A stretch of DNA of 64,000 bases from Mesobacillus jeotgali (GTDB taxonomy: Bacteria; Bacillota; Bacilli; Bacillales; Cytobacillaceae). Where the stretch lies: positions 498,001 to 562,000 of the forward strand of contig NZ_CP134494.1 of the NCBI RefSeq assembly GCF_031759225.1. The letters are read 5' to 3'. Each line of letters starts with the position of its first letter. Position 1 is the first letter of the stretch. The notes under the pieces are model-generated. The model worked only from the letters and a program-made list of their open reading frames with translations. It made no database searches and was not told the origin of the DNA. Below, in pieces: positions 32,937-42,877 of the stretch. The translations under genes and the position numbers were made by a program.

Positions 32937-33541
32937 TGAAACATATATTCAATAAGGGAAAGGTCCCGACAAAACCAACATTGTTATTGTTTCACGGCAC
33001 AGGAGGCAATGAACTGGATCTGCTGCCTCTTGCCGGAATGATCGATGATGAAGCATCAGTATTAAGTGTCCGCGGGAACGTCTTGGAAAACGGAATGCCT
33101 CGATTTTTCCGCAGACTGGCGGAGGGTGTTTTCGATGAGCAGGATCTGATTTTCCGCACAAAGGAATTGAATGAATTCCTTGATGAAGCAGCAGAAAAGT
33201 ACGGCTTTGACCGCGACAATGTGATTGCCGTCGGCTATTCAAATGGGGCGAATATCGCAGCAAGCCTGCTATTCCACTATCAGAATGCATTGAAAGGCGC
33301 CATTCTCCATCACCCAATGGTTCCAAGGAGGGGCATTGACCTGCCAGAACTGACAGGAACATCGGTATTCATTGCGGCTGGAACAAACGACCCGATCTGC
33401 TCGCCGCAGGAGTCAGAAGAGTTGAAGTCCCTACTGGAAAAAGCCAGTGCGGATGTAGAGCTTCATTGGGAGAATAGAGGGCATCAGTTGACCCAGCAGG
33501 AAGTGCAAGCAGCGGCTAAGTGGTATCATGAGAGATTCTAA
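32936..33541 (+). CDS. mhqD: Carboxylesterase/phospholipase-like hydrolase
   Basis: The 201-residue alpha/beta hydrolase has LLFHGTGGNELDLLPLA (oxyanion region), VIAVGYSNGANIAASLL (nucleophile serine in GYSNG), FIAAGTNDPICSP (acid) and ENRGHQLTQQEV (histidine). This matches MhqD (YodD), a member of the MhqR regulon with unknown natural substrate. Its start overlaps the previous stop (TAATG), so it is translationally coupled to mhqE. A strong terminator ends the cluster. Confidence 0.92.
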   Translation: MKHIFNKGKVPTKPTLLLFHGTGGNELDLLPLAGMIDDEASVLSVRGNVLENGMPRFFRRLAEGVFDEQDLIFRTKELNEFLDEAAEKYGFDRDNVIAVGYSNGANIAASLLFHYQNALKGAILHHPMVPRRGIDLPELTGTSVFIAAGTNDPICSPQESEELKSLLEKASADVELHWENRGHQLTQQEVQAAAKWYHERF

Positions 33542-33552
33542 TAAAAAGTGTG

Positions 33553-33584
33553 GGGGCGGTTCCTTAGGGGGAACCGTCCCTTTG
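33553..33584 (+). terminator. Terminator of the mhq cluster
   Basis: GGGGCGGTTCC pairs with GGAACCGTCCC, followed by TTTG. The stem contains the dispersed GGGACGGTTC motif. Confidence 0.8.
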
Positions 33585-33627
33585 TTATGAATAGAGGCAT
33601 TATAGGTACGATAAAGGGAAGATGCCC

Positions 33628-34355
33628 AAAGCTGTCAAGAAAGTGTGGTTATTGTGACAGCTTTCAGGTAGCAGAGCTTAAAGCTGTCAAGAAAACTTGG
33701 TTATTGTGACAGCTTTCAGGTGGCAGGGCCCAAAGCTGTCAAGAAACGGTGTTTATTGTGACAGCTTTCAGGTAGCAGGGCCCAAAGCTGTCAAGAAACC
33801 GTGATTATTGTGACAGCTTTCATGGAGCAGAGCCCAAAGCTGTCAAGAAACCGTGGTTATTGTGACAGCTTTTAGGGGCTAGCGTCCAAAGTTGTCAAGA
33901 AACCGTGGTTATTGTGACAGCTTTCAGGTAGCAGGGCCCAAAGCTGTCAAGAAACGGTGGTTATTGTGACAGCTTTCAGGTGGCAGGGCCCAAAGCTGTC
34001 AAGAAACCGTGATTATTGTGACAGCTTTCAGGGGGTAGGGCCCAAAGCTGTCAAGAAACCGTGGTTATTGTGACAGCTTTCAGGTAGCAGGGCCCAAAGC
34101 TGTCAAGAAACCGTGATTATTGTGACAGCTTTCAGGTAACAGCGCCCAAAGCTGTCAAGAAACGGTGTTTATTGTGACAGCTTTCATGGAGCAGAGCCCA
34201 AAGTTGTCAAGAAAGCCCCGTTATTATGACAGGTTTGAAGGTTCAGAGGCCAAAGCTGTCAAGAAAAGCTCGTTATTGTGACAGGTTTGAAGGTGTAGAA
34301 GCAAAAGCTGTCAAGAAAGTGCTGATGATGGTCGTTTAGTGCTGATAAGGACTTG
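33628..34355 (+). repeat. Tandem 52-bp hairpin-repeat array B (14 units)
   Basis: Units start at 33628 and then every 52 bp without exception to 34304. Each has arms AAAGCTGTCA and TGACAGCTTT (two units have GTTGTC), a 17-base spacer such as AGAAACCGTGGTTATTG, and a linker such as CAGGTAGCAGGGCCC. The last two units carry an array-A-like linker (GAAGGTTCAGAGGCC). The tail GTGCTGATGATGGTCGTTTA resembles that of array A. It occupies the gap between mhqD and the desaturase gene; no ORF is present. Confidence 0.92.
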
Positions 34356-34620
34356 AACAATAATAAAGTCTCTTCTCATAACTATTTCAGTTCCTGGATG
34401 AGACGCGAGAACCGTCCCCAAGTCTCAAAGTCTCAGCAAGTCTCATCAAAAAAGAGGTTAAAAGACTCAAAATGATATAGAGGGATTTATATCTTAGTTT
34501 TCTATAGTGTTAATATGATATAGTAAATTTAGTAACAGGTACTATAAGTTAGTTGTAAAAAGTTTTCAGGATTGGATTTCGGTTTTTTAAACAAACTTTA
34601 TTCGTCATGGAGGGTGTACT
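34356..34620. other. Gene-free leader region of the desaturase gene
   Basis: Contains a GGGACGGTTC-family motif in inverse orientation (GAACCGTCCCC near 34411), flanked by GATGAGAC and GTCTCATC, which can pair. AT-rich sequence at 34490-34560, including TTAATATGATATAG, probably holds the promoter. Confidence 0.4.
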
Positions 34621-35511
34621 TTGCTAACTAACCATTTAGATTTCAGACTTGAACCAAAGGTCAGGGAGTTATATGAGGAGCACAAAAAGAGGGCGGAAAA
34701 AATTGACTGGGGCTATCATGAATTTCTGCCATGGGACAAGGCTCAGGATTTCAGGCGTGTTCCCTGGGAAGAAAGCCAGGTGACACTGCCCGGATCTGTT
34801 ATCACCGCTGTTGAAACAGCTCTTTTAACGGAAGTGAATCTGCCGTGGTTTACTTCTTATCTGGATCAGACCTTCAAAGGATCTTTAACGGTCATCAAGG
34901 ATTTTGTCCATACCTGGACAGCAGAAGAGGACCAGCATTCAAACCTGCTGGAAACGTATCTATTAATTACTCGGAATGTCAATCCAGACCGGCTTCACCA
35001 ACTACATAAGCAAACCGTTGAAAATGGCTGGAACCCTGACTTCCATACGCCATTTGAGACGATGGTTTATACCTCTTTGCAGGAGCTGGCCACCATGGTC
35101 TTTTATAATAATGTGGCAAAGGTAGCGGGTCCTCATGATCGGGATTTATCAAGCCTGCTGCGCCGCCTGGCAAAGGATGAGACCTTGCATTATGCCTTTT
35201 ACCGGGATGTCATTAAATATCATCTGCAATTGGAGCCTAATTACTGCTACTACCTGGGGAATGTCATCATGAACTTCAAAATGCCTGGTGCCATCATGCC
35301 TGACTTTGAAGACCGCATGTCCATCATTGCCAAAGAAGCCAATTACGGCCCGCTCGAGTATTTTGATCAGGTACTTGATGTCATTGTAGACTACTGGGAA
35401 ATTGAAAAGCTGCGGCCGATCGCGCCAGAAGCTGAAAAAGCAAGGCTTGATATCCTGAAGTATCATGCCCGCTTAAAAAGAGTGAGGGACAGGTTTTATA
35501 AGACAAAGTGA
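34621..35511 (+). CDS. Acyl-ACP desaturase (soluble di-iron)
   Basis: The 296-residue ferritin-like protein carries the di-iron set of acyl-ACP desaturases: E71 (TEVNLPWF), E103-x-x-H106 (EEDQH), E155 (LQELA) and E187-x-x-H190 (DETLH). It would insert a double bond into ACP-bound acyl chains in the cytoplasm using a ferredoxin-type reductant. Soluble desaturases are common in plants and actinobacteria, while Bacillus normally uses membrane Des, so this is unusual. The start is TTG 34621 behind ATGGAGGG. A 14-unit repeat array lies directly upstream. Confidence 0.92.
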   Translation: MLTNHLDFRLEPKVRELYEEHKKRAEKIDWGYHEFLPWDKAQDFRRVPWEESQVTLPGSVITAVETALLTEVNLPWFTSYLDQTFKGSLTVIKDFVHTWTAEEDQHSNLLETYLLITRNVNPDRLHQLHKQTVENGWNPDFHTPFETMVYTSLQELATMVFYNNVAKVAGPHDRDLSSLLRRLAKDETLHYAFYRDVIKYHLQLEPNYCYYLGNVIMNFKMPGAIMPDFEDRMSIIAKEANYGPLEYFDQVLDVIVDYWEIEKLRPIAPEAEKARLDILKYHARLKRVRDRFYKTK

Positions 35512-35529
35512 TATGTTGGATTAGCGAGG

Positions 35530-35556
35530 GAGACATGGGGAGGATTCCCATGTCTC
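35530..35556. terminator. Hairpin after the desaturase gene
   Basis: GAGACATGGG pairs perfectly with CCCATGTCTC; no T-run follows, and it may be related to the dispersed ATGTCCC/ATGTCTC motif family. Confidence 0.5.
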
Positions 35557-35562
35557 GTCGAA

Positions 35563-35590
35563 ATAAAAAAAGACCATCGAAATGGCCTTT
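35563..35590 (-). terminator. Terminator of the STAS gene
   Basis: On the reverse strand GGCCATTTCGATGGTC forms a stem followed by a T-run. Confidence 0.65.
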
Positions 35591-35598
35591 TCCCTGCA

Positions 35599-36420
35599 TC
35601 ATAGGTAATTTTTTAAAGTCTCTTTAAGGGTCCCTCTTGTTTCTGTATCTTTTTCAAAAAGAATACCTCCATGGACCATTTTTCTTACAAGGTCTGGTCG
35701 GAGTCCGGTGAGAATGCCTTTGCAGCCCATCATGGCCACACCAGTCAGGATCTTTTGGAAGTAGTCGATAACATCCTTATCCATCATGGCTACACCGGAT
35801 AGGTCGATCACTAAGTTTTGGAACCTTGTGTTAGCAATTTCATTTAAGACTTTCTCTTCAATGATTCGAATTCTAAAAGAGTCAATTGTGCCAATTAGAG
35901 GCAGAACTGAAACAGTCTCACTTACTGGAATGATTGGGACAGACAAATGTTCGACCATTTCTCTTTGCTTATGGAGCATTTGATCTTTATATTTTGAGTA
36001 ACTGAGAAAGAAGTTGTTCAGAAATTGGTCTATTTGTTCGTTTATGAATTCTTCCATTTCATAAAAATCTTTTTTTCCATCAGTCAGGTTCTTTTCTTCA
36101 TCAATATCCCCAATTATCTGCCAAAAAGTTCTTCTGATTGCTTGAACCCATTCTAATTTTAAAGACAGAGTTAGAGAATGTCCTGCCCAGGCAATTCCCT
36201 CCTCCTCTGCAAAAGCGATTAAATCTTTTTCATTTTGATCAATTATGAAGAAAATTAACTTCCTGGCGTTTTTTAAAAGGTCAATGTTCCCTTTTTCTAA
36301 AATCTCCGTGATTTTCCCTGAAACATTAACTGCTTGAGAGAGCAAATTCCCTTCAAATATTTCACCTTTATCATTAAAGTAGATTTTTATTTCTTCTCTT
36401 AAATCATCTATGTTATTCAA
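35599..36420 (-). CDS. STAS-domain protein (RsbR-like stressosome relative)
   Basis: A C-terminal STAS domain (about the last 110 residues) shows LPLIGTIDSFRIRIIEEKVL, FQNLVIDLSGVAMMDKDVIDYFQKI and GCKGILTGLRPDLVRKMV. A helical N-terminal region precedes it, as in RsbR paralogues. The usual phospho-acceptor threonine/serine positions are partly replaced (SGVAMMD where RsbR proteins have TGV..ID). I chose TTG 36420, preceded by GGGGGTAAG, giving about 273 residues. A longer frame to ATG 36603 adds an unlikely N-terminus. It diverges from the coiled-coil membrane protein at 36786. Confidence 0.75.
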   Translation of the reverse strand: MNNIDDLREEIKIYFNDKGEIFEGNLLSQAVNVSGKITEILEKGNIDLLKNARKLIFFIIDQNEKDLIAFAEEEGIAWAGHSLTLSLKLEWVQAIRRTFWQIIGDIDEEKNLTDGKKDFYEMEEFINEQIDQFLNNFFLSYSKYKDQMLHKQREMVEHLSVPIIPVSETVSVLPLIGTIDSFRIRIIEEKVLNEIANTRFQNLVIDLSGVAMMDKDVIDYFQKILTGVAMMGCKGILTGLRPDLVRKMVHGGILFEKDTETRGTLKETLKNYL

Positions 36421-36785
36421 TTTACTTACCCCCAAAGTAATAACGTTACAACTGATATCATTTACCCTTTCTGCGGATTTATAAACCGAATTACCTAAAA
36501 AAACGGAAAAATGTTTCTGATTCTCAAAGGTTAGGGAAAATGCACCAAATACTGCTGTACTACAAGGGGGTGGTTCCGTTGTCTCGTGAATTGCAAGTGA
36601 CAAAAAACTTTAGGCTAGAACGTCGTTTCTAAAATAAATAACCTAAATATTGAAGAAAACGTCGTATAATTATTATCGAAGGTTGATCATTCGACATTTA
36701 TATCCTTATTATTGAAAAATGGGTGCTGGTCAACATTGATTATCATCACAAAAAATTCCCGTGATTTAGGAAGAAGGAGCGGCAT
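36421..36785. other. Divergent promoter region
   Basis: Contains AACGTCGT twice (about 36619 and 36659), in AGAACGTCGTTTCT and GAAAACGTCGTATAATT. The second runs into a TATAAT-like -10. Such a repeated motif between divergent genes may be a shared operator. Confidence 0.35.
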
Positions 36786-37733
36786 ATGGAACTGGAGAAG
36801 ACTAGGGTGGAATCTAACCAAAAACCGGTGCTTCAAAGATATTTGTTTCCTATTACAATTATATCCTCAATACTAATTTCAGGATCCACCGGCTATCTAG
36901 CCAGTCAAATAGCTATCGACAATAGTGTAAGTACCTCAACAGAGCCAAAGGCTATAAAGAACCAAGTAGATGAAGCTAGGAATCATTCGTTAAAAGTAAT
37001 AGAAACTGAACTGCCGAAAATAATTAGCGATCTAGAAAAATACAATGAGGATATAGATTTAATATTTGAAAATGTTGAGTTGTTAAAAGAAAATTTAGCC
37101 CCTATAAAGGATACAATAGGCGGATTTGGAACAGCAATTACCGTCGTGAGAGGGGTCAACACTTTGGTTGGTCATCCTGCAATAACTAAAGTAAGTACTG
37201 ATTTAGCTTTTCTACAGATTAAACTTGCTGAAATTGATAACATACTTTTTCGTTTGAATAACTTAACAGTTATTCAACAAGAGATAAGTGATTCTCATAA
37301 GAAATTAACTTTATTATTCGAAGAATATCAAAAAGAAAAAAGCAATGATCTGTTATATCAAATTGAACAAGAGTTAAACTCGAACTTGATTTATCAGATT
37401 GAGGATTTAAAAAATTATACTATAGAGGCTCATAAAGCTCTTGAACTGTCTTCAAGTGTTTTACTTACAGTAAACAAAGCGGAATCCCTTCTTGTTTCAT
37501 TACAGGAAATGGCTAATGATACGCTAAATGCAATTCAGTTTTGGAAAGAAGATGAAGTCAGCTCTAAAATTGAGGTGGAAAGTTTAGAAAAAGATTTAGT
37601 AGCTTCTAAAAAGAAGATTCAAAAGCTGCCTGATGAATTAGCTAAGCGATCCAAGAGTAGTATTACGTCCATAAGCATTGTTCAAAAAGAGTTACAGACT
37701 ATAAAGATGGCAGAAATGCTCAGTAGTGAGTAA
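36786..37733 (+). CDS. Membrane-anchored coiled-coil protein, unknown
   Basis: The 315-residue protein has one N-terminal membrane segment (about 20-40, LFPITIISSILISGSTGYLA). The long extracytoplasmic helical region is rich in E, K, L and I heptads (about 55-125, 145-215, 255-305). A glycine-containing GGFGTAITVVRGVNTLVGHP break lies near residues 114-133. This resembles DUF948/methyl-accepting-like coiled coils, but no family is clear. AGAAGGAG precedes ATG 36786. The neighbour on the other strand is a STAS protein, so both may be stress-response genes. Confidence 0.75.
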   Translation: MELEKTRVESNQKPVLQRYLFPITIISSILISGSTGYLASQIAIDNSVSTSTEPKAIKNQVDEARNHSLKVIETELPKIISDLEKYNEDIDLIFENVELLKENLAPIKDTIGGFGTAITVVRGVNTLVGHPAITKVSTDLAFLQIKLAEIDNILFRLNNLTVIQQEISDSHKKLTLLFEEYQKEKSNDLLYQIEQELNSNLIYQIEDLKNYTIEAHKALELSSSVLLTVNKAESLLVSLQEMANDTLNAIQFWKEDEVSSKIEVESLEKDLVASKKKIQKLPDELAKRSKSSITSISIVQKELQTIKMAEMLSSE

Positions 37734-37734
37734 A

Positions 37735-37757
37735 GGGGGATAACCCTCTTTTTTTTG
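37735..37757 (+). terminator. Weak hairpin with long U-run
   Basis: AGGGG-GATA-ACCCT followed by CTTTTTTTT, right after the coiled-coil gene. Confidence 0.6.
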
Positions 37758-38010
37758 TTTGGGAGCACGGGAAGATGATTAGTTTTTGAAGGATATGGTA
37801 TGTCTCTATGCTTCTCTAGTTAGTTTCTAGATAGCTGCCTTCCTTCCAATTCTGGGACATGATAAGGTACAATATAGCTCTATACTAACTAAACAGATGA
37901 AGAACGGAGATGTTTTACACGGAACTGCCATGTAACAACCCTTCCGTGCCGGATTGATTTGCACTAGAAATGACCCTATGACAACTCAGAAAAGTGAGTG
38001 TGGTGAGAGT

Positions 38011-38781
38011 ATGATCGATATCAGCAAAATCATTCAAGGGAAGAATCTGACGGAATTGGAAGTTCAATTAGTACAGTATATCGTGGTTAACATTGATAAC
38101 GTTTTGCAGATGGGTGTCCGCAGGATTGCAAAGGAGAATTTCACTTCTCCCGCTACGGTGATCCGGTTGTCAAAGAAGTTGGGCTATGCGGGCTTTGTGG
38201 ATATGTATTATCAGCTTTTGCCTCTTGTGAAAAAGGCTGATTTACCGCAAAGCGGAATGATCGAGGATTACCTTGAAATCAGTGAGAAAGATTTTTTGAA
38301 CCACAATTCGTTGGAGGAGATCCAAACATTCATTAACAATGTATTAAATCTTCGTCAGCGCTATATCTTTATTTATGCTACCGGTTTTTCGTCCATTGCA
38401 GCTGAGTACTTGTATAAAAAATTATTGGTACTGGGAAGAAAAACAATCGTGGCAAGTGGCAGTGATTCTATTGGCGTATTTGAAAATAATTTGGAAGATA
38501 TAGGCGCTCTTGTCGTGATTTCAAAATCTGGGGAAACACAGCTGATCCTGGACAAATTGCAAGCAGCCAAAGAGCATAACATTTTTACCGTATCGTTCAC
38601 GAAAGAAACGGAAAATCGGATTGCTATGCTTTCAAATTTGAACTTCAAAATTACTGACCACAATAAACTGGATGACCGGAATATGCTGCCAAACAGCTTT
38701 TTCCCCAGTTTGCTCCTGATGTTTGAATTTATCGTAAAGAAATATGTTGAATCGATGATCAAAAAAGACCAGAACCAGTGA
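38011..38781 (+). CDS. malR: RpiR/MurR-family regulator of maltose PTS genes
   Basis: The 256-residue protein has an N-terminal RpiR helix-turn-helix (VRRIAKENFTSPATVIRLSKKLGYAGFVDM) and a C-terminal SIS sugar-phosphate domain (YIFIYATGFSSIAAEYLYKKL, ALVVISKSGETQLILDKLQAAKEH). It precedes the EIICB and GH4 genes in the same orientation. In B. subtilis the RpiR-type MalR (YfiA/GlvR) activates malA-malR-malP, so the same role is likely. ATG 38011 follows GGTGAGAG; an upstream in-frame ATG at 37954 lacks a clear site. A terminator separates it from the transporter gene. Confidence 0.85.
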   Translation: MIDISKIIQGKNLTELEVQLVQYIVVNIDNVLQMGVRRIAKENFTSPATVIRLSKKLGYAGFVDMYYQLLPLVKKADLPQSGMIEDYLEISEKDFLNHNSLEEIQTFINNVLNLRQRYIFIYATGFSSIAAEYLYKKLLVLGRKTIVASGSDSIGVFENNLEDIGALVVISKSGETQLILDKLQAAKEHNIFTVSFTKETENRIAMLSNLNFKITDHNKLDDRNMLPNSFFPSLLLMFEFIVKKYVESMIKKDQNQ

Positions 38782-38812
38782 AACGTGTTTCAATCCATGA
38801 AACACGTTTTTT
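38781..38812 (+). terminator. Terminator after malR
   Basis: AAACGTGTTTCA pairs with TGAAACACGTTT, continuing in a T-run. Confidence 0.85.
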
Positions 38813-38833
38813 ATATGGCTGAACCTGTCGACG

Positions 38834-38847
38834 GTAAAGCGTTTACA
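38834..38847 (+). promoter_or_regulatory. cre-like CcpA site overlapping a -35 element
   Basis: GTAAAGCGTTTACA matches the cre consensus TGWAANCGNTNWCA at 12 of 14 positions. Its TTTACA part (38842-38847) may be the -35 of the malP promoter. Catabolite repression by glucose would fit a maltose PTS gene. Confidence 0.6.
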
Positions 38848-38903
38848 TTGTATTCTAAACCTATTAAAAAATTGAATATATACACAGGAAAGGGGAAGGC
38901 GAA

Positions 38904-40502
38904 ATGAAGAAGAGAATAATGGAAGCTATGCAGCGCTTTTCAAAAGCAATGTTCATTCCTATACTTATTTTGCCAATTGAAGGTATTTTAATTGCTTTCG
39001 GTAATTTATTTACCAATCCAAGACTATTGGAGGTCCTCCCGTTTTTGGATAATCCGATTACCACTGGATTCGGTACGATCCTGACTGGATCATTGGTTTC
39101 AATTTTGACCAATTTAGGGCTCATTTTTGCCGTAGGTATTGCCATTGGGCTGGCGAATAAAGAAAAAGCAATCGCCGGATTTACCTCGTTATTAGGGTAT
39201 TTAGTGTTTGTTAATGCCATGAATCGTTTCATGCAGATCAGCGGGATTCTTCATGAAGGGGAATCATTGCAAGGGACGGGACAAACCATGGTCCTTGGTG
39301 TACAAGTCCTCGATATGGGTGTGTTCCTGGGACTCATTCTCGGTATTGTAACCGCTATCGTTCACAATCGATTTATTGATACAGAGTTTAAAGGTGCATT
39401 TCAGATTTACGGTGGATCACGCTTTGTTTTTATCGTATTAATTCCAGTTGTTATCTTGTTGTCCGTTGCGCTTACATTCATCTGGCCGTTTTTCCAATCA
39501 GGTATTACGGGTCTTGGGTCGCTAATCCAGAATAGCGGCAGCTTCGGAATCTTCCTGTATGGAGCATTGGAACGCCTGTTGATCCCAACTGGGCTGCACC
39601 ACTTGATCTATACACCATTCTTGTATACCTCCCTGGGCGGTGTCGCCGAAGTTGGCGGACAAGTATTCGAAGGGGCAAGGAACATTTATTATGCTGAAAT
39701 CATCGATCCAAATGTAAAAGAGCTTTCCGCAAGCGTCGTTTGGGATGCGCGTGGTATTTCGAAAATGTTCGGTTTAATTGGTGCATGTTTGGCCATGTAT
39801 CATATGGCAAAGCCAGAGAACAAAGGCAAGGCAAAGGCAATCTTAATTCCTGCTGCAGTCACATCGTTCATTGCCGGTGTCACTGAGCCAATCGAATTTT
39901 CATTCTTGTTTGTCGCACCAGTGTTGTTCGTGGTACACGCTGTCTTGAGCGGTTTAGGAATGGTATTGTTCGATTTGCTTAATGTCAGAGCGATTGGACC
40001 GAATGGAATGATCGACTTCTTGCTGTTTAACGTACCGCTGGGTATTGAAAAGACACATTGGCCGACTTACATCTTAATCGGTTTGATGTCCTTCGCAGCA
40101 TATTATGTGGCATTCCGTTTCTTGATCCAGAAATTCAACTTCAAAACGATCGGACGAGAAGATGAAGGTGCAGAAACAAAGTTGTATTCGAAGGAAGATT
40201 ACAAAGAAAAGAAAAGTAAGGGAACTGCGCCAACGCCCGAACAACAAGGAAATGTTGGACTCGCTCCAGTAATAGTCGACGCTTTAGGCGGGGCACAGAA
40301 TATTAAGACTGTTACGAACTGCTACACAAGACTTCGCTTGACAGTAGAGCAGCCGGAGAAAGTGGACGCAGATGTACTGAAACAACAAACAGGAGCAAGT
40401 GGAGTCATCATTAAAGACGAAAATGTCCAGGTTGTTTACGGCCTGCAGGTGACCAACATACGCAAAGATGTCGAAAGCTTTTTAGGATTAGAAACGAACT
40501 AA
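38904..40502 (+). CDS. malP: PTS alpha-glucoside (maltose) transporter subunit EIICB
   Basis: The 532-residue permease has an N-terminal EIIC domain with about ten membrane segments and the conserved GVTEPIEFSFLFVAP sugar-binding signature. A linker (about 405-450) leads to the EIIB domain with NCYTRLRLTV, whose cysteine (about C473) carries the phosphate. It takes up and phosphorylates maltose or a related alpha-glucoside. The adjacent 6-phospho-alpha-glucosidase supports that substrate. There is no EIIA domain, so one must be supplied elsewhere. AAAGGGGAAGG precedes ATG 38904. Confidence 0.9.
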   Translation: MKKRIMEAMQRFSKAMFIPILILPIEGILIAFGNLFTNPRLLEVLPFLDNPITTGFGTILTGSLVSILTNLGLIFAVGIAIGLANKEKAIAGFTSLLGYLVFVNAMNRFMQISGILHEGESLQGTGQTMVLGVQVLDMGVFLGLILGIVTAIVHNRFIDTEFKGAFQIYGGSRFVFIVLIPVVILLSVALTFIWPFFQSGITGLGSLIQNSGSFGIFLYGALERLLIPTGLHHLIYTPFLYTSLGGVAEVGGQVFEGARNIYYAEIIDPNVKELSASVVWDARGISKMFGLIGACLAMYHMAKPENKGKAKAILIPAAVTSFIAGVTEPIEFSFLFVAPVLFVVHAVLSGLGMVLFDLLNVRAIGPNGMIDFLLFNVPLGIEKTHWPTYILIGLMSFAAYYVAFRFLIQKFNFKTIGREDEGAETKLYSKEDYKEKKSKGTAPTPEQQGNVGLAPVIVDALGGAQNIKTVTNCYTRLRLTVEQPEKVDADVLKQQTGASGVIIKDENVQVVYGLQVTNIRKDVESFLGLETN

Positions 40503-41867
<1,365 letters not shown>

Positions 41868-41876
41868 ATAGTATTA

Positions 41877-41914
41877 GAAAAAGCGAAAAACGCCAGCGTT
41901 TTTCGCTTTTTTTA
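41877..41914 (+). terminator. Terminator of the maltose operon
   Basis: AAAGCGAAAAACGC-CA-GCGTTTTTCGCTTT with long T-run; very strong. Confidence 0.92.
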
Positions 41915-41977
41915 TTGGGTATAAGACTATGATTCTACTACGTTGATGAAGACATGAATGATCCAAAGTGGGTGAAT

Positions 41978-42877
41978 TTATTGTTTCGGCTTCTTGATCG
42001 ATATTTTTTTTAATAGGTTCCTTCCAGCTAACAACGCAATATATAAAGAAATTGTGACTAGTAATATTGCATAAAAGTCTCGTCTAGCAAGGTAAGTTGT
42101 AGAGTGAAGCCCTTTTATAGTTAAGTGAGCAAGCAGGTAGGAGATAGGCAATAGAATCATTTTTTCTAGTCCATTTCTTATTTTTTCATTCTTACGGAAT
42201 ATGGCCAATCCAATTCCACAAATAAGTAAAAATCCTATAGCAAATATCACATAGTAGCTTAAAACTAGCCGAGGTAACGTAATGACAGAACCATCTGTTA
42301 TTGGATCTCCATAAATTAAAATATTTTCACTTCCATCGGTATTGTAATAATAGATTGAAGCGACCGTTTCTCCATTCGGGTTCAAGACAGTATTTTCTAG
42401 GTTGTTTTTGCTTATTTTCTGGTGCCAAATCGTTTCCCATGTAGTTATATCATAGACATAACCTGAATTGTCTGCTGCTGGATTTTGTTCTACATGGAAT
42501 CCGGAGACTTCTTCACTAAAATTCAAAAGTACCGTTCCGTCATCCTTTTCAATGATCGAAACCGCATTTTCATTATAAGAAATGTATGCTGGCTCTGTCA
42601 GATAAGCCATTGTAACCAATGTAAAAACCAATGTTACCATGACTGAAAGAATAATCGTTTGCAGCTTTTCCCTTCGCAATGTATTTTGTATATTTCTTAA
42701 GGGAGCTATATCGGTATCTATTGGCAGTTCTTCAAGCGTCCTCATTTCTTCAAGTCGTTTTTTGCAGTCTTCACAAGAAGCTATATGTTCTTCAACGAGA
42801 TCTCTAGTATCTTGACTTGCCATATTCTCGACATATAACGGCAGTATATCCCTAATCATATTACAGCTAATTTTCAT
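41978..42877 (-). CDS. Zinc-finger (zf-HC2) membrane anti-sigma factor
   Basis: The 299-residue protein has a cytoplasmic ZAS-like finger (ISCNMIRDILPLYV, then EEHIASCEDCKK, giving C-x(n)-H-x3-C-x2-C). Membrane segments are at about 73-93 (TIILSVMVTLVFTLVTMAYL) and two to three further ones after residue 205. An extracytoplasmic domain lies between them. It overlaps the ECF sigma gene upstream by 4 bp (ATGA), the standard sigma/anti-sigma pair. The extra C-terminal helices suggest a sensor in the membrane. Confidence 0.88.
   Translation of the reverse strand: MKISCNMIRDILPLYVENMASQDTRDLVEEHIASCEDCKKRLEEMRTLEELPIDTDIAPLRNIQNTLRREKLQTIILSVMVTLVFTLVTMAYLTEPAYISYNENAVSIIEKDDGTVLLNFSEEVSGFHVEQNPAADNSGYVYDITTWETIWHQKISKNNLENTVLNPNGETVASIYYYNTDGSENILIYGDPITDGSVITLPRLVLSYYVIFAIGFLLICGIGLAIFRKNEKIRNGLEKMILLPISYLLAHLTIKGLHSTTYLARRDFYAILLVTISLYIALLAGRNLLKKISIKKPKQ

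Noticed and set aside
24230..34355. The 52-bp arrays as CRISPR
   Set aside because: The conserved arms are inverted repeats, the spacers are nearly the same in all units, and no cas gene is present.
37954..38010. Upstream ATG of the RpiR-type regulator
   Set aside because: No ribosome-binding site, and the added residues are not typical of the family; ATG 38011 fits better.
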